64,000 nt of DNA from DATEKX01 sp963726785 (GCA_963726785.1 CAVSDJ010000001.1:434001-498000); one strand, 5' to 3'. Shown: positions 9,055 through 18,307, counted from the first letter of the stretch. Translations and numbers: made by a program. Notes: generated from the sequence alone by a model not told the origin.

Positions 9055-10096
9055 ATGTATCGCCTTCTTATCGTTGACGATTCGCCGTATTACCGGATGC
9101 GATTCTCCAAGATTTTCGCGCGCTCGAAACAGCTTACCGTAGCTGGCCTTGCCGATGACGGCGACGTTGCGATAAAGCGAATCATAGAGCTTGATCCTGA
9201 CATAGTGTTGCTCGATTTATTGATGCCAAGAATGGACGGGTTCGGCGTTCTGCGCTGGGCGATGGAAAATCGTCCGCTGCCGATAATCGTCTGTAGCTCG
9301 TTCAGCGACCGCGACCGCGTGTTCAAAGCTCTGGAGCTTGGCGCAGTAGATTTTCTTTTGAAGCCTACGCCGCGTGCAACTCAGATGGCCTCGAACCTCG
9401 AACAGCAGATGATACAGCGAGTCGAAGAAGCTGCGTGCGCGAAGACTCTTTCGGCAACGAAGATCAGCCCTGATGCGAAAGCCGCCGCGCTTGCGGCTGA
9501 ATACAGAAGCGCGAGGCGCTGAGGTAGAGTTGATTTGCGTAGCCGCATCAACAGGCGGCCCGGCTGCGATTCAAAAGTTAGTGGCCGACTTGCCCGCCTC
9601 TTTATCCGTGCCGATCATCATCGTGCAGCACATGCCTGCGGGCTTCACACGTCCTTTTGCCGAACGACTAAACGCGATGTCACATTACACTGTGCGCGAG
9701 GCGCGAGATGAAGAACCTATAAAAAAGCGGCACATCTATATCGCGCCTGCGGGCAAACAGACGACGATCATTCGCAGCAAGACCTCTCCTGCGATTCGAG
9801 TCAGCGAGAAAGAAACTCTCGATCTTCACACGCCTTCGGCTGACGCGCTGTTTGAATCGGCAGCGTCAGTCTACGGCAAGCGGACTCTGGTCATAGTGTT
9901 GACGGGGATGGGCGAAGACGGCGCTCGCGGCGCTGAGACTGTACGCGAAGCAGGCGGCCATGTGATTGCGGAATCAAACGAGACAGCCATCGTTTTCGGC
10001 ATGCCCCGCTCGGTAATCGAGCGCGGGTGCGCGAACGCAATGCTTCCACTTTCCGCGATGCCGTCAATTTTGTTAGCTTACACATTGAAAGAGTGA
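9055..10096 (+). CDS. cheB: Protein-glutamate methylesterase CheB, one frameshift
   Basis: CheB removes methyl groups from chemoreceptors when phosphorylated by CheA. The receiver domain (VDDSPYYRMRF; VLLDLLMPRMDG with phosphoacceptor Asp54; LLKPTPR) is followed by a linker and the methylesterase domain. That domain carries the Ser-His-Asp triad in VAASTGGPAAI, QHMPAGFT and TGMGEDGARG. The frame changes in the linker near 9510-9525, so as written the receiver stops at 9522 while the esterase frame is open to 10096. Each domain is intact. It closes the cheA-W-R-B group; no receptor or cheY gene is seen in the window. Confidence 0.88.
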
Positions 10097-10319
10097 GCCC
10101 TCTTGGCGAACTTGAGTTTCGCCCGAGGCATCTTGTATTTGAGGGTGAAAATACAGACCCTCAAGCTTTTATCAAGGGCCGGGTCTTCGTGATTTTTTTC
10201 AAGACCATGAATCGTTATCTGATGATAAAATGTATTACTTTTGAAATGGAAAGGAAACGACCTGATGTGTCATACGAAGAACATATCAGGTTGAAGTTTA
10301 GCGGACAGCAAATTAGACT

Positions 10320-11292
10320 ATGAGTTCTACTATGAGCGGAATGAAATTTCGTCGAACCTGTACGGTTTGCAACGCAACCTTCTTTTCACCTGACCGAAAA
10401 GCCGCATACTGCCTTAAGTGCATGAAGAAGCGCGTTGTCAAACATGTCCCTGCGGAAGCGAGGGCTGCTGTGCCTGTAACGCGAGTTGCGCCTCGTCCTG
10501 CTCCTTCTATGCCAATGCCGCTTTCCGGCGCGCCAAAACCAAAAGCGGTGCGGGCTGCAAAAGCAGACGTGCTTACGCCAGAGGTTCGCCGCCGCATAAT
10601 CGAATTATACGATGCGGAGTATGCGGGGCGACCTGTTCAGACAAAGGAGATGCATTCTCAGATTGCAAATCGCCTCTGGATAAAGCGACAACTTGTGGCC
10701 GACTGCATACGCGAGATGGTGCAGTCGAAAGCCCTCATCACGGATGAAGTGAAGTCGCGCGCAATCGAGATGTATCAGCGATTTGTCGAAAGTGGTCATC
10801 GCCCCGACGGAGGCCGCCGCCGCGCCATCAGCGCCGCGCTCGGCATTCCTTATAAACAGGTGATGAAGATCATTCGCGACTGGTCGCTTGCGCAGTATGA
10901 TTCGTCACCGACGCCGAATCCGTCTCGCCTGCAACTTTTCGAGATAGAGAAGCTTTATTGGTACGAGTTGAACGAGGGGCGCTATCGTTTGACGGAATTG
11001 CCCAGCCAAGATTGCCGAACAACTCGGCTACGTTACTCGCTGGCAGGTGCTCAGGTGGCTTGACGTTCTCCACGACGACGAACGCGCCTTCGCAAATGTT
11101 CCTGATCCGCCGCTCGAAGTGCAACAGCAGATACTCGATGCGTATTCTGGATATCTCGCCGCGCCCGCGCCGCCTGAACATGGATTGCACTACAGCATCG
11201 CCGGGGAGATTGACAAAGTCAGCCCTCGCCAAGTCCACAAGGTGCTGCAAAGCTACAGGCACAAGATGCGGGCCGAATACCCACTTATATAA
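10320..11292 (+). CDS. Zinc-ribbon protein with four HTH-like repeats, one frameshift
   Basis: I do not recognise a named family. The N-terminus has a CxxC-CxxC zinc ribbon (Cys14, 17, 31, 34), followed by an Ala/Pro-rich linker (about 45-80). Then come about four similar units of roughly 50 residues, each a helix followed by a helix-turn-helix-like segment: about 84-134, 139-189 (AALGIPYKQVMKIIRDW), 200-250 (IAEQLGYVTRWQVLRWLDVL) and 262-315 (GEIDKVSPRQVHKVLQSYR). The third unit is split by a frameshift near 11005; the frame then continues to 11292. The design suggests binding to extended nucleic acid. It lies just downstream of the che genes. Confidence 0.6.
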
Positions 11293-11297
11293 ATTTC

Positions 11298-11381
11298 AGA
11301 GGTCAGAGGCTGGAGGTTAGAGGTCAGATCGAGAATACGAAATGATGCCTAATCTCTAACCTCCAGCCTCTGGCCTCTAAC
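11298..11381. repeat. Inverted repeat of TCAGAGGCTGGAGGTTAGAGG type
   Basis: The left arm (11298-11323) and right arm (11354-11381, CTAACCTCCAGCCTCTGGCC) are inverted copies. The right arm ends 2 nt before the start of the dehydrogenase gene, leaving no room for a normal ribosome binding site. Confidence 0.75.
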
Positions 11382-11383
11382 AG

Positions 11384-12541
11384 ATGAAACAAGTCATTCA
11401 AAACTATCGCACTGGCGAACTCAAGGTTGAGGAACTGCCGCCGCCTGCGCTCAAGCCGGGAGGCGTGCTTGTTCGCACAGCCTTTTCGCTCATCAGTGCC
11501 GGAACCGAGCGCACGATAGTCGAGACTGCGCAGAGTTCGCTCGTAGGAAAAGCTCGCAGCCGCCCCGACCTTGTTCGCCAGGTATTCGATACGTTCAAGC
11601 GCGAAGGACTTCGCTCTACTTACGAAAAAGTGAAATCGCGGCTCGATCAATCGAAACCGCTCGGATACAGTGCGTCGGGCGTCGTGATGGCAGTTGGAAG
11701 CGAGGTGCAGGAGTTTCGCGTGGGCGACCGTGTGGCTTGCGCGGGCGGCGGCTATGCGACGCACTCCGAAGTCATATTCGTGCCTAAAAATCTTTGCGCG
11801 AAACTGCCTGACGGCGCTTCACTCGAATCTGCTTGCTACACGACCGTAGGATCAATCGCGCTGCAAGGCTTGCGTCTGGCCGATATGCGATTGGGCGAAA
11901 CGGTCGCGGTCATCGGGCTTGGGCTTGTCGGCCAGCTTACGGTCCAGCTTCTGAAAGCGGCGGGCTGTCGTTGTATCGGAATAGACATTGATAAGAACGC
12001 TTGCGAGCTTGCGAAAAAATCAGGCGCTGATCTGGTCGCAAGCGATCCGCAAACGGCGCGCGCGCTTTGCCAGAGCTTGACCGAAGGGCGCGGGGCCGAT
12101 TGCGTTGTCATTACTGCGGGGACGAAGTCTAACGAGCCAATCGAACTTGCGGGCGATCTTGCGCGTGATCGCGCGCGCGTTGTAGCCGTAGGCTCTGTTG
12201 GACTGGATGTGCCTCGACACTCTTACTTTGCGAAAGAGCTTGACCTTCGCATCTCGCGCTCTTACGGGCCGGGCCGCTACGATCCTGAATACGAAGAGAA
12301 GGGAAACGATTACCCAATCGGCTATGTGCGCTGGACGGAAAAACGGAACATGGAATCCTTTCTTCGCCTCGCGGCAGATGGCCGCATCAATACAGAGCTT
12401 CTGACCACGCATCGTTTCAGTGTCAGCCATGCAACCGAAGCTTACAATTTGATATTAACGCGCGGCGGCGAGCGATACTGCGGAGTTGTGCTTGAGTACC
12501 CGCAAGCAGAGCAACAGGTCGCAGCATCTGTAAAACCGTAG
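11384..12541 (+). CDS. Medium-chain (zinc-type) alcohol dehydrogenase-like protein
   Basis: This 385-residue protein has the MDR fold: a GroES-like N-terminal half (FSLISAGTERTIVE, GDRVACAGGGYATHSE) and a Rossmann domain with VIGLGLVGQLTVQLLKAAG. The structural four-Cys zinc loop of classical ADH is not visible. Its closest look-alikes are the first half of the fused bi-domain oxidoreductases found in sugar or polysaccharide loci. The second half follows in the same frame after one TAG and four codons. The substrate is unknown, probably a sugar-nucleotide or sugar alcohol. Confidence 0.8.
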   Translation: MKQVIQNYRTGELKVEELPPPALKPGGVLVRTAFSLISAGTERTIVETAQSSLVGKARSRPDLVRQVFDTFKREGLRSTYEKVKSRLDQSKPLGYSASGVVMAVGSEVQEFRVGDRVACAGGGYATHSEVIFVPKNLCAKLPDGASLESACYTTVGSIALQGLRLADMRLGETVAVIGLGLVGQLTVQLLKAAGCRCIGIDIDKNACELAKKSGADLVASDPQTARALCQSLTEGRGADCVVITAGTKSNEPIELAGDLARDRARVVAVGSVGLDVPRHSYFAKELDLRISRSYGPGRYDPEYEEKGNDYPIGYVRWTEKRNMESFLRLAADGRINTELLTTHRFSVSHATEAYNLILTRGGERYCGVVLEYPQAEQQVAASVKP

Positions 12542-12553
12542 CGAGCAGTCAAA

Positions 12554-13561
12554 GTGGCGAGCGACGAGCTTGGCGTCGGCTTCATCGGCGCGGGCAATTT
12601 TTCGCGCGGCGTGCTGCTTCCAATTGTCAAACGCTCTGCGAAGATCAAGCTCGTCGGCGTGGCGACTGCGACAGGCATCAGCGCAAAAAACGCTGCGGGG
12701 CAATTCGGCTTTGCCCGTCCGACGACTGACTACGAAGAGATACTTGCGAGCGAAGAGACTCAAGCCGTGTTCATAGCCACACGCCATGACTCGCACGCGC
12801 GCCTTGCGGCAGAAGCGTTGAAGCGCGGGAAGGCCGTCTTCGTCGAGAAGCCGCTCGCTACGAATAAAGAAGGACTGCGCGAAGTTGTAGAAGCCGTGCG
12901 CGAGACGAACGGGTTATTGACTGTAGGATACAATCGCCGTTTCGCGCCGCTCGCAAAAGAGGTGAAAGAAAAATTTCACCCGCGCTCCGGGCCGATGACG
13001 ATTATCTACAGAGTGAACGCGGGCCAGCTCCCTGCCGATCACTGGTCGCACGACGCGACGGAAGGCGGAGGCCGCATCATCGGCGAAGCGTGCCACTTCA
13101 TAGATTTCGTTCAATATCTGACCGACGCTTTGCCCGCGAGAGTGTGCGCAGAAGGCGTGACCAGTAAACGAACGGCAGATTATGTTGACGATAGCGTTGT
13201 AATTTCAATGGGCATGACGGACGGCTCGATTGCATCAATTATTTATACGGCGAGCGGCGATAAATCCGTAGCGAAAGAACAGGTCGAGATATTCTGTGAT
13301 CGCAGCGTTGCCTCGATTGATGATTTCAAGAGCGGGGCTTTCGTTCAAAATGGAAAGACAGTAAAACTCGGCGGCAGAAATCAGGACAAAGGCCACGCTG
13401 CGGAGATAAGCGCGTTCTTTGAAGCCGCGCGAGGTCGCACGCAAGCGCCAATCAGTTTTGAATCGCTCGTCGCAACGAGCCTCGCATCGTTTGCCGTCAT
13501 CGAAAGCACGAAAGACGGCGCGGCAGTCACTTTGGACATGAGTTTGAGAGATGCTCAGTAG
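12554..13561 (+). CDS. Gfo/Idh/MocA family oxidoreductase
   Basis: This 335-residue NAD(P)-dependent oxidoreductase has the nucleotide-binding motif VGFIGAGNFSRGVLLP near the start and the family motif FVEKPLATNKEGL near residue 100. GGGRIIGEACHFIDFVQYL marks the catalytic region of the C-terminal domain. The start is taken as the GTG at 12554. The upstream gene ends 12 nt earlier in the same frame. In many genomes the two domains are one polypeptide, so the pair probably acts together on one sugar substrate. Confidence 0.88.
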   Translation: MASDELGVGFIGAGNFSRGVLLPIVKRSAKIKLVGVATATGISAKNAAGQFGFARPTTDYEEILASEETQAVFIATRHDSHARLAAEALKRGKAVFVEKPLATNKEGLREVVEAVRETNGLLTVGYNRRFAPLAKEVKEKFHPRSGPMTIIYRVNAGQLPADHWSHDATEGGGRIIGEACHFIDFVQYLTDALPARVCAEGVTSKRTADYVDDSVVISMGMTDGSIASIIYTASGDKSVAKEQVEIFCDRSVASIDDFKSGAFVQNGKTVKLGGRNQDKGHAAEISAFFEAARGRTQAPISFESLVATSLASFAVIESTKDGAAVTLDMSLRDAQ

Positions 13562-13615
13562 CCCGACCGTAAGGGAGGGCGCAGCAGTAACGCCCGCGCT
13601 GACGCTTGGGCTACT
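13557..13615. repeat. Imperfect inverted repeat, GTAGCCCGACCGTAAGGG type
   Basis: CAGTAGCCCGACCGTAAGGG and the inverse of GCTGACGCTTGGGCTACTG pair imperfectly around a short loop. It overlaps the stop codon of the preceding gene. Confidence 0.55.
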
Positions 13616-13631
13616 GATAGGGAGGTAACGC

Positions 13632-14111
13632 ATGAAATTCAGCAGGGTATTATTTTTGTTCGCGCTTCTGGTCGGTTTGAGCGCATCGGCGATGGCTCAA
13701 TCTTCGTCCTCGGTTGTAAAAGTCAGACCGGGCGCGTCCAGCTATACATTGAAGCAGGGGACTGCGGCAAAATTGGAAGTTGTGCTCGACATTGACAGCG
13801 GCTATCACATCAACTCGAATCGCCCTAATGACAGGAATCTGATAGCGACGGCCTTGAAGTTCGATAAAATGCCGGGGCTTGTATTAACGCCGGTCGTGTA
13901 TCCGAAGGCAAAGATGCATAAGTTCGAGTTTTCAGAAAAACCCTTGTCGGTATTTGAAGGCAACATTGTTCTCAGATTCACCGCCCGCGCGTTGCCGACT
14001 GCCGGTAGCAACACACTCAAAGGAAAGCTGACGATTCAAGCTTGCAATGATCAATTGTGCCTGCGCCCTCAAACAGTGGACGTGAGCATAACAATCGAAG
14101 TTGTAAAGTGA
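13632..14111 (+). CDS. Secreted DsbD-alpha-like (DsbD N-terminal domain) protein
   Basis: A signal peptide (MKFSRVLFLFALLVGLSASA, cleavage after AMAQ) is followed by one domain of about 135 residues resembling the N-terminal immunoglobulin-like domain of thiol:disulfide interchange protein DsbD. It includes GYHINSNRPNDRNLI and the Cys pair in IQACNDQLCLRPQTVD. The membrane and thioredoxin parts of DsbD are absent, so it may pass reducing equivalents in the periplasm with another partner or simply share the fold. A good GGAGG ribosome binding site precedes the ATG. Confidence 0.75.
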   Translation: MKFSRVLFLFALLVGLSASAMAQSSSSVVKVRPGASSYTLKQGTAAKLEVVLDIDSGYHINSNRPNDRNLIATALKFDKMPGLVLTPVVYPKAKMHKFEFSEKPLSVFEGNIVLRFTARALPTAGSNTLKGKLTIQACNDQLCLRPQTVDVSITIEVVK

Positions 14112-14120
14112 GTTATCGAG

Positions 14121-14214
14121 TTGTAGGGGCGGCCCTCTGTGGCCGCCCCAGTTTCAGCAAAGAATAATTCGTTAATGCTTAGTCTGGGGCGGCCACAGAG
14201 GGCCGCCCCTACAA
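14121..14214. repeat. Perfect inverted repeat, TTGTAGGGGCGGCCCTCTGT type
   Basis: Two 30-bp arms (14121-14150 and 14185-14214) are exact inverted copies. Each arm is itself partly palindromic (GGGGCGGCC...GGCCGCCCC). It separates the DsbD-like gene from the next gene, and an apparent start codon inside it at 14139 is not credible. A variant copy lies at 40526-40604. Confidence 0.9.
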
Positions 14215-14234
14215 GTATCATTTATCAAATAACG

Positions 14235-15479
14235 ATGCAGCCGGAAGCCGATATAGCGAAACAAGCTCTGGTCAAACTCCTGCGCTACTGTCGCAGCGAG
14301 GCGTGGGCTGGCTATGATCCATACGATGGACTCAACAGCCGACTGGCTCGCTTGCTGCCTATAAGAGATAAATTTTCGAGAACAGCCCTCACTCAACTCA
14401 TCAAGCGCAGCCCTTTCAATTTGCGCCCGCTGCTGGGCATAAACAAAAGTCTCAATCCAAAGGGACTGGCTCTTTCTGCGCGCGCAATCATTCTGCTCGC
14501 CGAAAACAGCGGCAAAGCGCTCCCGCTCGATTTAATCGAAGATCGAGACCGCGCATCCTATGCGCTTGATGACACGGCTGACAGCTTTGAAACGGACCTG
14601 AGGTTTTTATTCCATAAGCTCATCGAACTTCGAAGCGCGGGATACGGGGAAGCCTGCTGGGGTTATAACTTCGATTGGCAATCGCGCACTTTCTTTGCGC
14701 CGCGCGGCACGCCTAACGTAGTTTGCACGGTCTTTGCCGCGCACGCCTTTTTGGATTGGCACGAGAAGACGGGCAGTCGTTCTGCGCTTGAAACCGCAGT
14801 GAGCAGTTGTCGTTTTCTGCTTGATCGAATCCATCGCACGCAGACGAGCGAAGGCTTTTCGTTCGGCTACACGCCGCTCGATCAGTCGCGTGTGCATAAC
14901 ATAAATCTGCTCGCAGCCGAATTGCTCGCGCGCGTTTACGCCTTAATCGGGAACGCTGAGTATCGCGAGGCCGCAGAGCACGCCACTATCTACACGCTTG
15001 CCCGGCAGCGAGACGACGGTTCGTGGTTTTATGGTGAAGCCAGTTCGCAGGCGTGGATTGACAGTTTTCATACGGGATTTATGATCGTTTCGCTCAGACA
15101 GATAATCAAACATCTCGGCAGAGAAGACTGGACGGCTCGACTCAAAGCCGCGCACGAGTTTTATGAGCGACGATTCTTTCTTGCGGACGGGACTCCGAGC
15201 TACTATCATGACAAACTATATCCGATTGATGTGCACAGCGCAGCGCAAGCTGTTATAACTTTTAATGAGATGACCGATCTCGTGTCTAACGCCGATAAGA
15301 TGGCAAATAAAGCAGTCGAATGGGCCATCAAAAATCTTCAAGACCGCGCGGGTTTCTTTTACTTCCAGCGGCATCGCTTTTACACGATAAGAACTCCTCA
15401 CATCAGATGGGCGCAAGCGTGGATGCTTTATGCCCTGAGCATATATCTTTCAAGAACGCGTGTAACTAATAATGTCTGA
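14235..15479 (+). CDS. Predicted alpha/alpha-barrel (six-hairpin type) polysaccharide-locus protein
   Basis: This 414-residue protein has repeated helical hairpins with aromatic and Gly motifs typical of alpha/alpha toroid enzymes (ACWGYNFDWQSRTFF, RQRDDGSWFYGEASSQAW, DSFHTGFMIVSL, RTPHIRWAQAWMLYAL). I cannot assign a reaction; carbohydrate processing is suggested by the fold and by the next gene, with which it overlaps by 8 nt. The start is placed at the ATG at 14235, because the earlier in-frame start lies inside an inverted repeat. Confidence 0.65.
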   Translation: MQPEADIAKQALVKLLRYCRSEAWAGYDPYDGLNSRLARLLPIRDKFSRTALTQLIKRSPFNLRPLLGINKSLNPKGLALSARAIILLAENSGKALPLDLIEDRDRASYALDDTADSFETDLRFLFHKLIELRSAGYGEACWGYNFDWQSRTFFAPRGTPNVVCTVFAAHAFLDWHEKTGSRSALETAVSSCRFLLDRIHRTQTSEGFSFGYTPLDQSRVHNINLLAAELLARVYALIGNAEYREAAEHATIYTLARQRDDGSWFYGEASSQAWIDSFHTGFMIVSLRQIIKHLGREDWTARLKAAHEFYERRFFLADGTPSYYHDKLYPIDVHSAAQAVITFNEMTDLVSNADKMANKAVEWAIKNLQDRAGFFYFQRHRFYTIRTPHIRWAQAWMLYALSIYLSRTRVTNNV

Positions 15480-17055
15480 ACGCGCATTCGCAGTATCCGA
15501 ACAAGCAATCAATGCTCGCCCGCGCAGGCGAAGCCTGATGCTGTCAATGGTGCCGGTCGCCTCGCTCGTCCTGATTGATCTAATCATATCGGTGTCGGCC
15601 TTCATGCTTTCCTACAAACTTCACCACGACACGCAGATATTTACCTGGAGGCCCAGAAAGTCTTTCTGGCCGGTCGGCATTTGGGATGCCTTCGAGCCTT
15701 ATTTCACGATAATGCTCTTCATCCCCTTCGTGAAAATATACGCGCTTCGCCGTTACGGACTATACAAACTGCGAGGCGAGTTTTCATTCTCAGGCGATTT
15801 CATAAAAGTCTTCAACGCTTCGACCCTTGCGTTTCTGGTCATGGTATTGATCGCTTTTCTATTCCGGCAGGGCTTTGCATTTCACGATGGGCGACTGATC
15901 CTGCTCGATTTCACTTATTCGAGACTTGTCTTCGTCTATGACTGGCTTCTCTCGATGGGCGCTTTCTGGGCGACCAGATCAATCGTGCGCGTGATACAGA
16001 TTCTCGCGCGTTCGAGCGAGAGCAACTTGATTCCGACGATAGTCGTAGGCTGCGGAGAGATGGCGCAGGTCTGCATCTCTGAAATATCTGAGAAGCCCAG
16101 GTTGGGCTACAAGCTTGTCGGCGCGGTCACTGCGCGCAGCAACGAAGACGCCTCGAAAGTTCGCGGCTCCGGCGTGAGGATGCTGGGCGTATTCGATGAC
16201 CTGCCGGGACTCGTCAAAAAATATGGCGTTGAAGAAGTGCTGATAACTGACACGCGCATCAACCCGCGAAAGATGTTTCAGGTGTTGATGGAGTGTGGAC
16301 GCAACCATCACATCAAGTATCGCGTCATCCCAAACCTGTTTGATTGCCTGCCGGGCAAGACAGAGATAGACACCATCGGCTCTGTGCCGATGATAAAGCT
16401 CTACGAAGAGCCGCTCAGAGGGCCGCAGCGCGCTCTGAAACGGAGCCTGGATGTGATGTCGTCGCTCGCGCTTCTTTTGATCACGTGGCCTTTCTGGATA
16501 GCGCTGGCGATCATGATAAAGCTCGAAAGCAAAGGCCCTGTTTTTCTCAAGCAGGAAAGAGTCGGGATGGATGGCAAGGTGTTTCTGATGATCAAATTCC
16601 GCTCGATGAAAAACGGAGTGGATGATCAAGCGCATCGCGAATTGATGGCGCGAACCATCAACGGCGAAGACGCGAACCAGGGGACATCAGATGAGCCGAT
16701 ATACGGCAAGCTGAAAGATGATCCGCGACTGACGAAGATCGGAGGCTGGATGCGGCGATACTCGTTTGACGAGTTGCCGCAGATACTCAACGTGTTGACG
16801 GGGCAGATGAGCATAGTCGGCCCCCGCCCGCCCATCCCTTACGAAGTGCGTCATTACAAGGACTGGCACAGGACGCGATTCCACGTCAAACCCGGCATTA
16901 CGGGACTGTGGCAAGTGAGCGGTCGCAACCGCCTTCACTTTGAAGACATGGTGCGGCTCGATGTTTTTTACATAGAAAACTGGTCGCCCTGGCTGGATTT
17001 GAAAATCATGCTAAAGACCGTGCCGGTCATGCTCAAAGGGGATAATACGTATTAG
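15472..17055 (+). CDS. Undecaprenyl-phosphate sugar phosphotransferase (exopolysaccharide initiation)
   Basis: This 527-residue membrane enzyme starts a lipid-linked glycan by moving a sugar-1-phosphate to undecaprenyl phosphate. The N-terminal part has about four membrane helices (residues 20-170), then a Rossmann-like domain (IVVGCGEMAQVCISE). The C-terminal catalytic domain starts with KRSLDVMSSLALLLITWPF and contains KFRSMKNG, RRYSFDELPQILNVL, MSIVGPRPP and KPGITGLWQVSGRN. These are the signatures of the WbaP/CpsE class. Its ATG overlaps the previous gene by 8 nt. Which sugar it transfers cannot be told from sequence alone. Confidence 0.93.
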   Translation: MSERAFAVSEQAINARPRRRSLMLSMVPVASLVLIDLIISVSAFMLSYKLHHDTQIFTWRPRKSFWPVGIWDAFEPYFTIMLFIPFVKIYALRRYGLYKLRGEFSFSGDFIKVFNASTLAFLVMVLIAFLFRQGFAFHDGRLILLDFTYSRLVFVYDWLLSMGAFWATRSIVRVIQILARSSESNLIPTIVVGCGEMAQVCISEISEKPRLGYKLVGAVTARSNEDASKVRGSGVRMLGVFDDLPGLVKKYGVEEVLITDTRINPRKMFQVLMECGRNHHIKYRVIPNLFDCLPGKTEIDTIGSVPMIKLYEEPLRGPQRALKRSLDVMSSLALLLITWPFWIALAIMIKLESKGPVFLKQERVGMDGKVFLMIKFRSMKNGVDDQAHRELMARTINGEDANQGTSDEPIYGKLKDDPRLTKIGGWMRRYSFDELPQILNVLTGQMSIVGPRPPIPYEVRHYKDWHRTRFHVKPGITGLWQVSGRNRLHFEDMVRLDVFYIENWSPWLDLKIMLKTVPVMLKGDNTY

Positions 17056-17600
17056 GTCGTCAGCCGTTGCTTTGTGATTTGCTTCGTCATTCGCGCTAAC
17101 GGCAGAGCTATTCCGTCAGGCAAAACTGTTTCAAATCTTTCAGCCACATCGTATCCGAATGCTTTGTATAATGGCTCACCCGGCAATGTTGCAACCAGTT
17201 CAAGCGTAGTAAACCCCGCCTCTCGCGCAGCTTCCTCGCAGATTCGTATAACGCGGCTTCCGATTCCTTTTCTCTTGTGATCCGGGTGAACGAAAAAAGC
17301 GCGTATTCGCGCGGCATCAATCACAGGATCGAGCAGCGAATCAACCTCTGCTTTCGCCTGATCTCCCCCGTATAACGTGCGACGCTTGCTCCACCCGCCG
17401 CAGCCGACTATTTCGCCTTCTATCTCAGCGACGTAATACGTGCCGTCTTTGATGAGTTGAGTGTCAACGCCGAAGATGTTTATCAACGCGCTCTCAATCT
17501 GTTCGGCTGTGTAATAGTTTGCGCTCAGAAGACGAACAGATTGCGGGATTAGTTCTTTGAGCGCGGGAATGTCATCAGCTATGGCCTGGCGAATCAGCAT
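17052..17600 (-). CDS. GNAT family N-acetyltransferase
   Basis: This 182-residue acyl-CoA-dependent acetyltransferase has the acetyl-CoA loop in HPDHKRKGIGSRVIRICEEA and the usual strand before it (IRAFFVHP). The substrate is unknown. It is convergent with the sugar phosphotransferase and their stop codons overlap (17052-17055). It is the last gene of the leftward recR group, 27 nt after recR. Confidence 0.85.
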   Translation of the reverse strand: MLIRQAIADDIPALKELIPQSVRLLSANYYTAEQIESALINIFGVDTQLIKDGTYYVAEIEGEIVGCGGWSKRRTLYGGDQAKAEVDSLLDPVIDAARIRAFFVHPDHKRKGIGSRVIRICEEAAREAGFTTLELVATLPGEPLYKAFGYDVAERFETVLPDGIALPLARMTKQITKQRLTT

Positions 17601-17627
17601 AAGAATATTTTTTTTAACATCAGGTGA

Positions 17628-18227
17628 CTACATCTCGTGGCGGTTAGAAAGCGCCTTGTGCATCGTCACCTCGTCGGCGTATTCGAGGTCAGAGCCTACG
17701 GGGACTCCCATCGCTATTCGCGTGATGCGAATGCCGAAAGGCTTTATCAGTTTTGATAAATAATTTGCGGTCGCTTCGCCTTCGGTGTTGGGATTCGTAG
17801 CAAGGATGATCTCTTCGACTTCAGTCGTTCGCAACCTTTCGAGCAAGTTTTTAATCTTCAGCTCGTCCGGCCCGATTCCCCGAATAGGCGAAAGCGCGCC
17901 GTGCAACACGTGATAAAGCCCTTTGTACTCGCGCGTCTTTTCAATCGTGACCAGATTGTATGGCTCTTCGACTACGAGCAGCATTCGCTTATCGCGCGTA
18001 GGGCTTGAACAGAAACGGCACGGGTCAACGTCCGTTGTGTTGTTGCACGTAGAGCAAAGGATGATTTTCTCTTTTACTTCGATGATGGCTTCAATCAATC
18101 GGTCAGCATCTTCGCGGCCTGCGCGCAGGATGTAAAAAGCGAGTCGCTGCGCCGATTTGTGTCCGATTCCCGGCAATCGCTTCAGCTCGTCAATGAGTTT
18201 TGTTACGGGTTCAGCGTAATCGAGCAT
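17628..18227 (-). CDS. recR: Recombination mediator RecR
   Basis: RecR works with RecO (and RecF) to load RecA on gapped DNA. The 199-residue protein has the helix-hairpin-helix LPGIGHKSAQRLAFYIL, the C4 zinc finger CSTCNNTTDVDPCRFC and a Toprim domain (LLVVEEPYNLVTIE, LATNPNTEGEATANYLSKL). It lies downstream of dnaX and ebfC on the same strand, the classic arrangement. Confidence 0.97.
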   Translation of the reverse strand: MLDYAEPVTKLIDELKRLPGIGHKSAQRLAFYILRAGREDADRLIEAIIEVKEKIILCSTCNNTTDVDPCRFCSSPTRDKRMLLVVEEPYNLVTIEKTREYKGLYHVLHGALSPIRGIGPDELKIKNLLERLRTTEVEEIILATNPNTEGEATANYLSKLIKPFGIRITRIAMGVPVGSDLEYADEVTMHKALSNRHEM

Positions 18228-18307
18228 TTATTTGAATGCTCAACGTGCGCGTTGAGCAACCTTTCTTGAGTGATTGTTCAGGGGTTTCTCAATTGAATTA
18301 TAGCAGA

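Noticed and set aside
5880..9525. Programmed frameshifting in the che genes
   Set aside because: Eight changes in both directions with no consistent slippery heptamer or downstream structure, and similar breaks in unrelated genes, fit indel errors better.
10097..10319. Possible small gene between cheB and the zinc-ribbon gene
   Set aside because: The open frame there starts inside cheB in another frame and shows no domain or ribosome binding site.
14139..14234. Upstream start adding 32 residues to the alpha/alpha-barrel protein
   Set aside because: The added residues are encoded by a perfect inverted repeat, so the ATG at 14235 is preferred.
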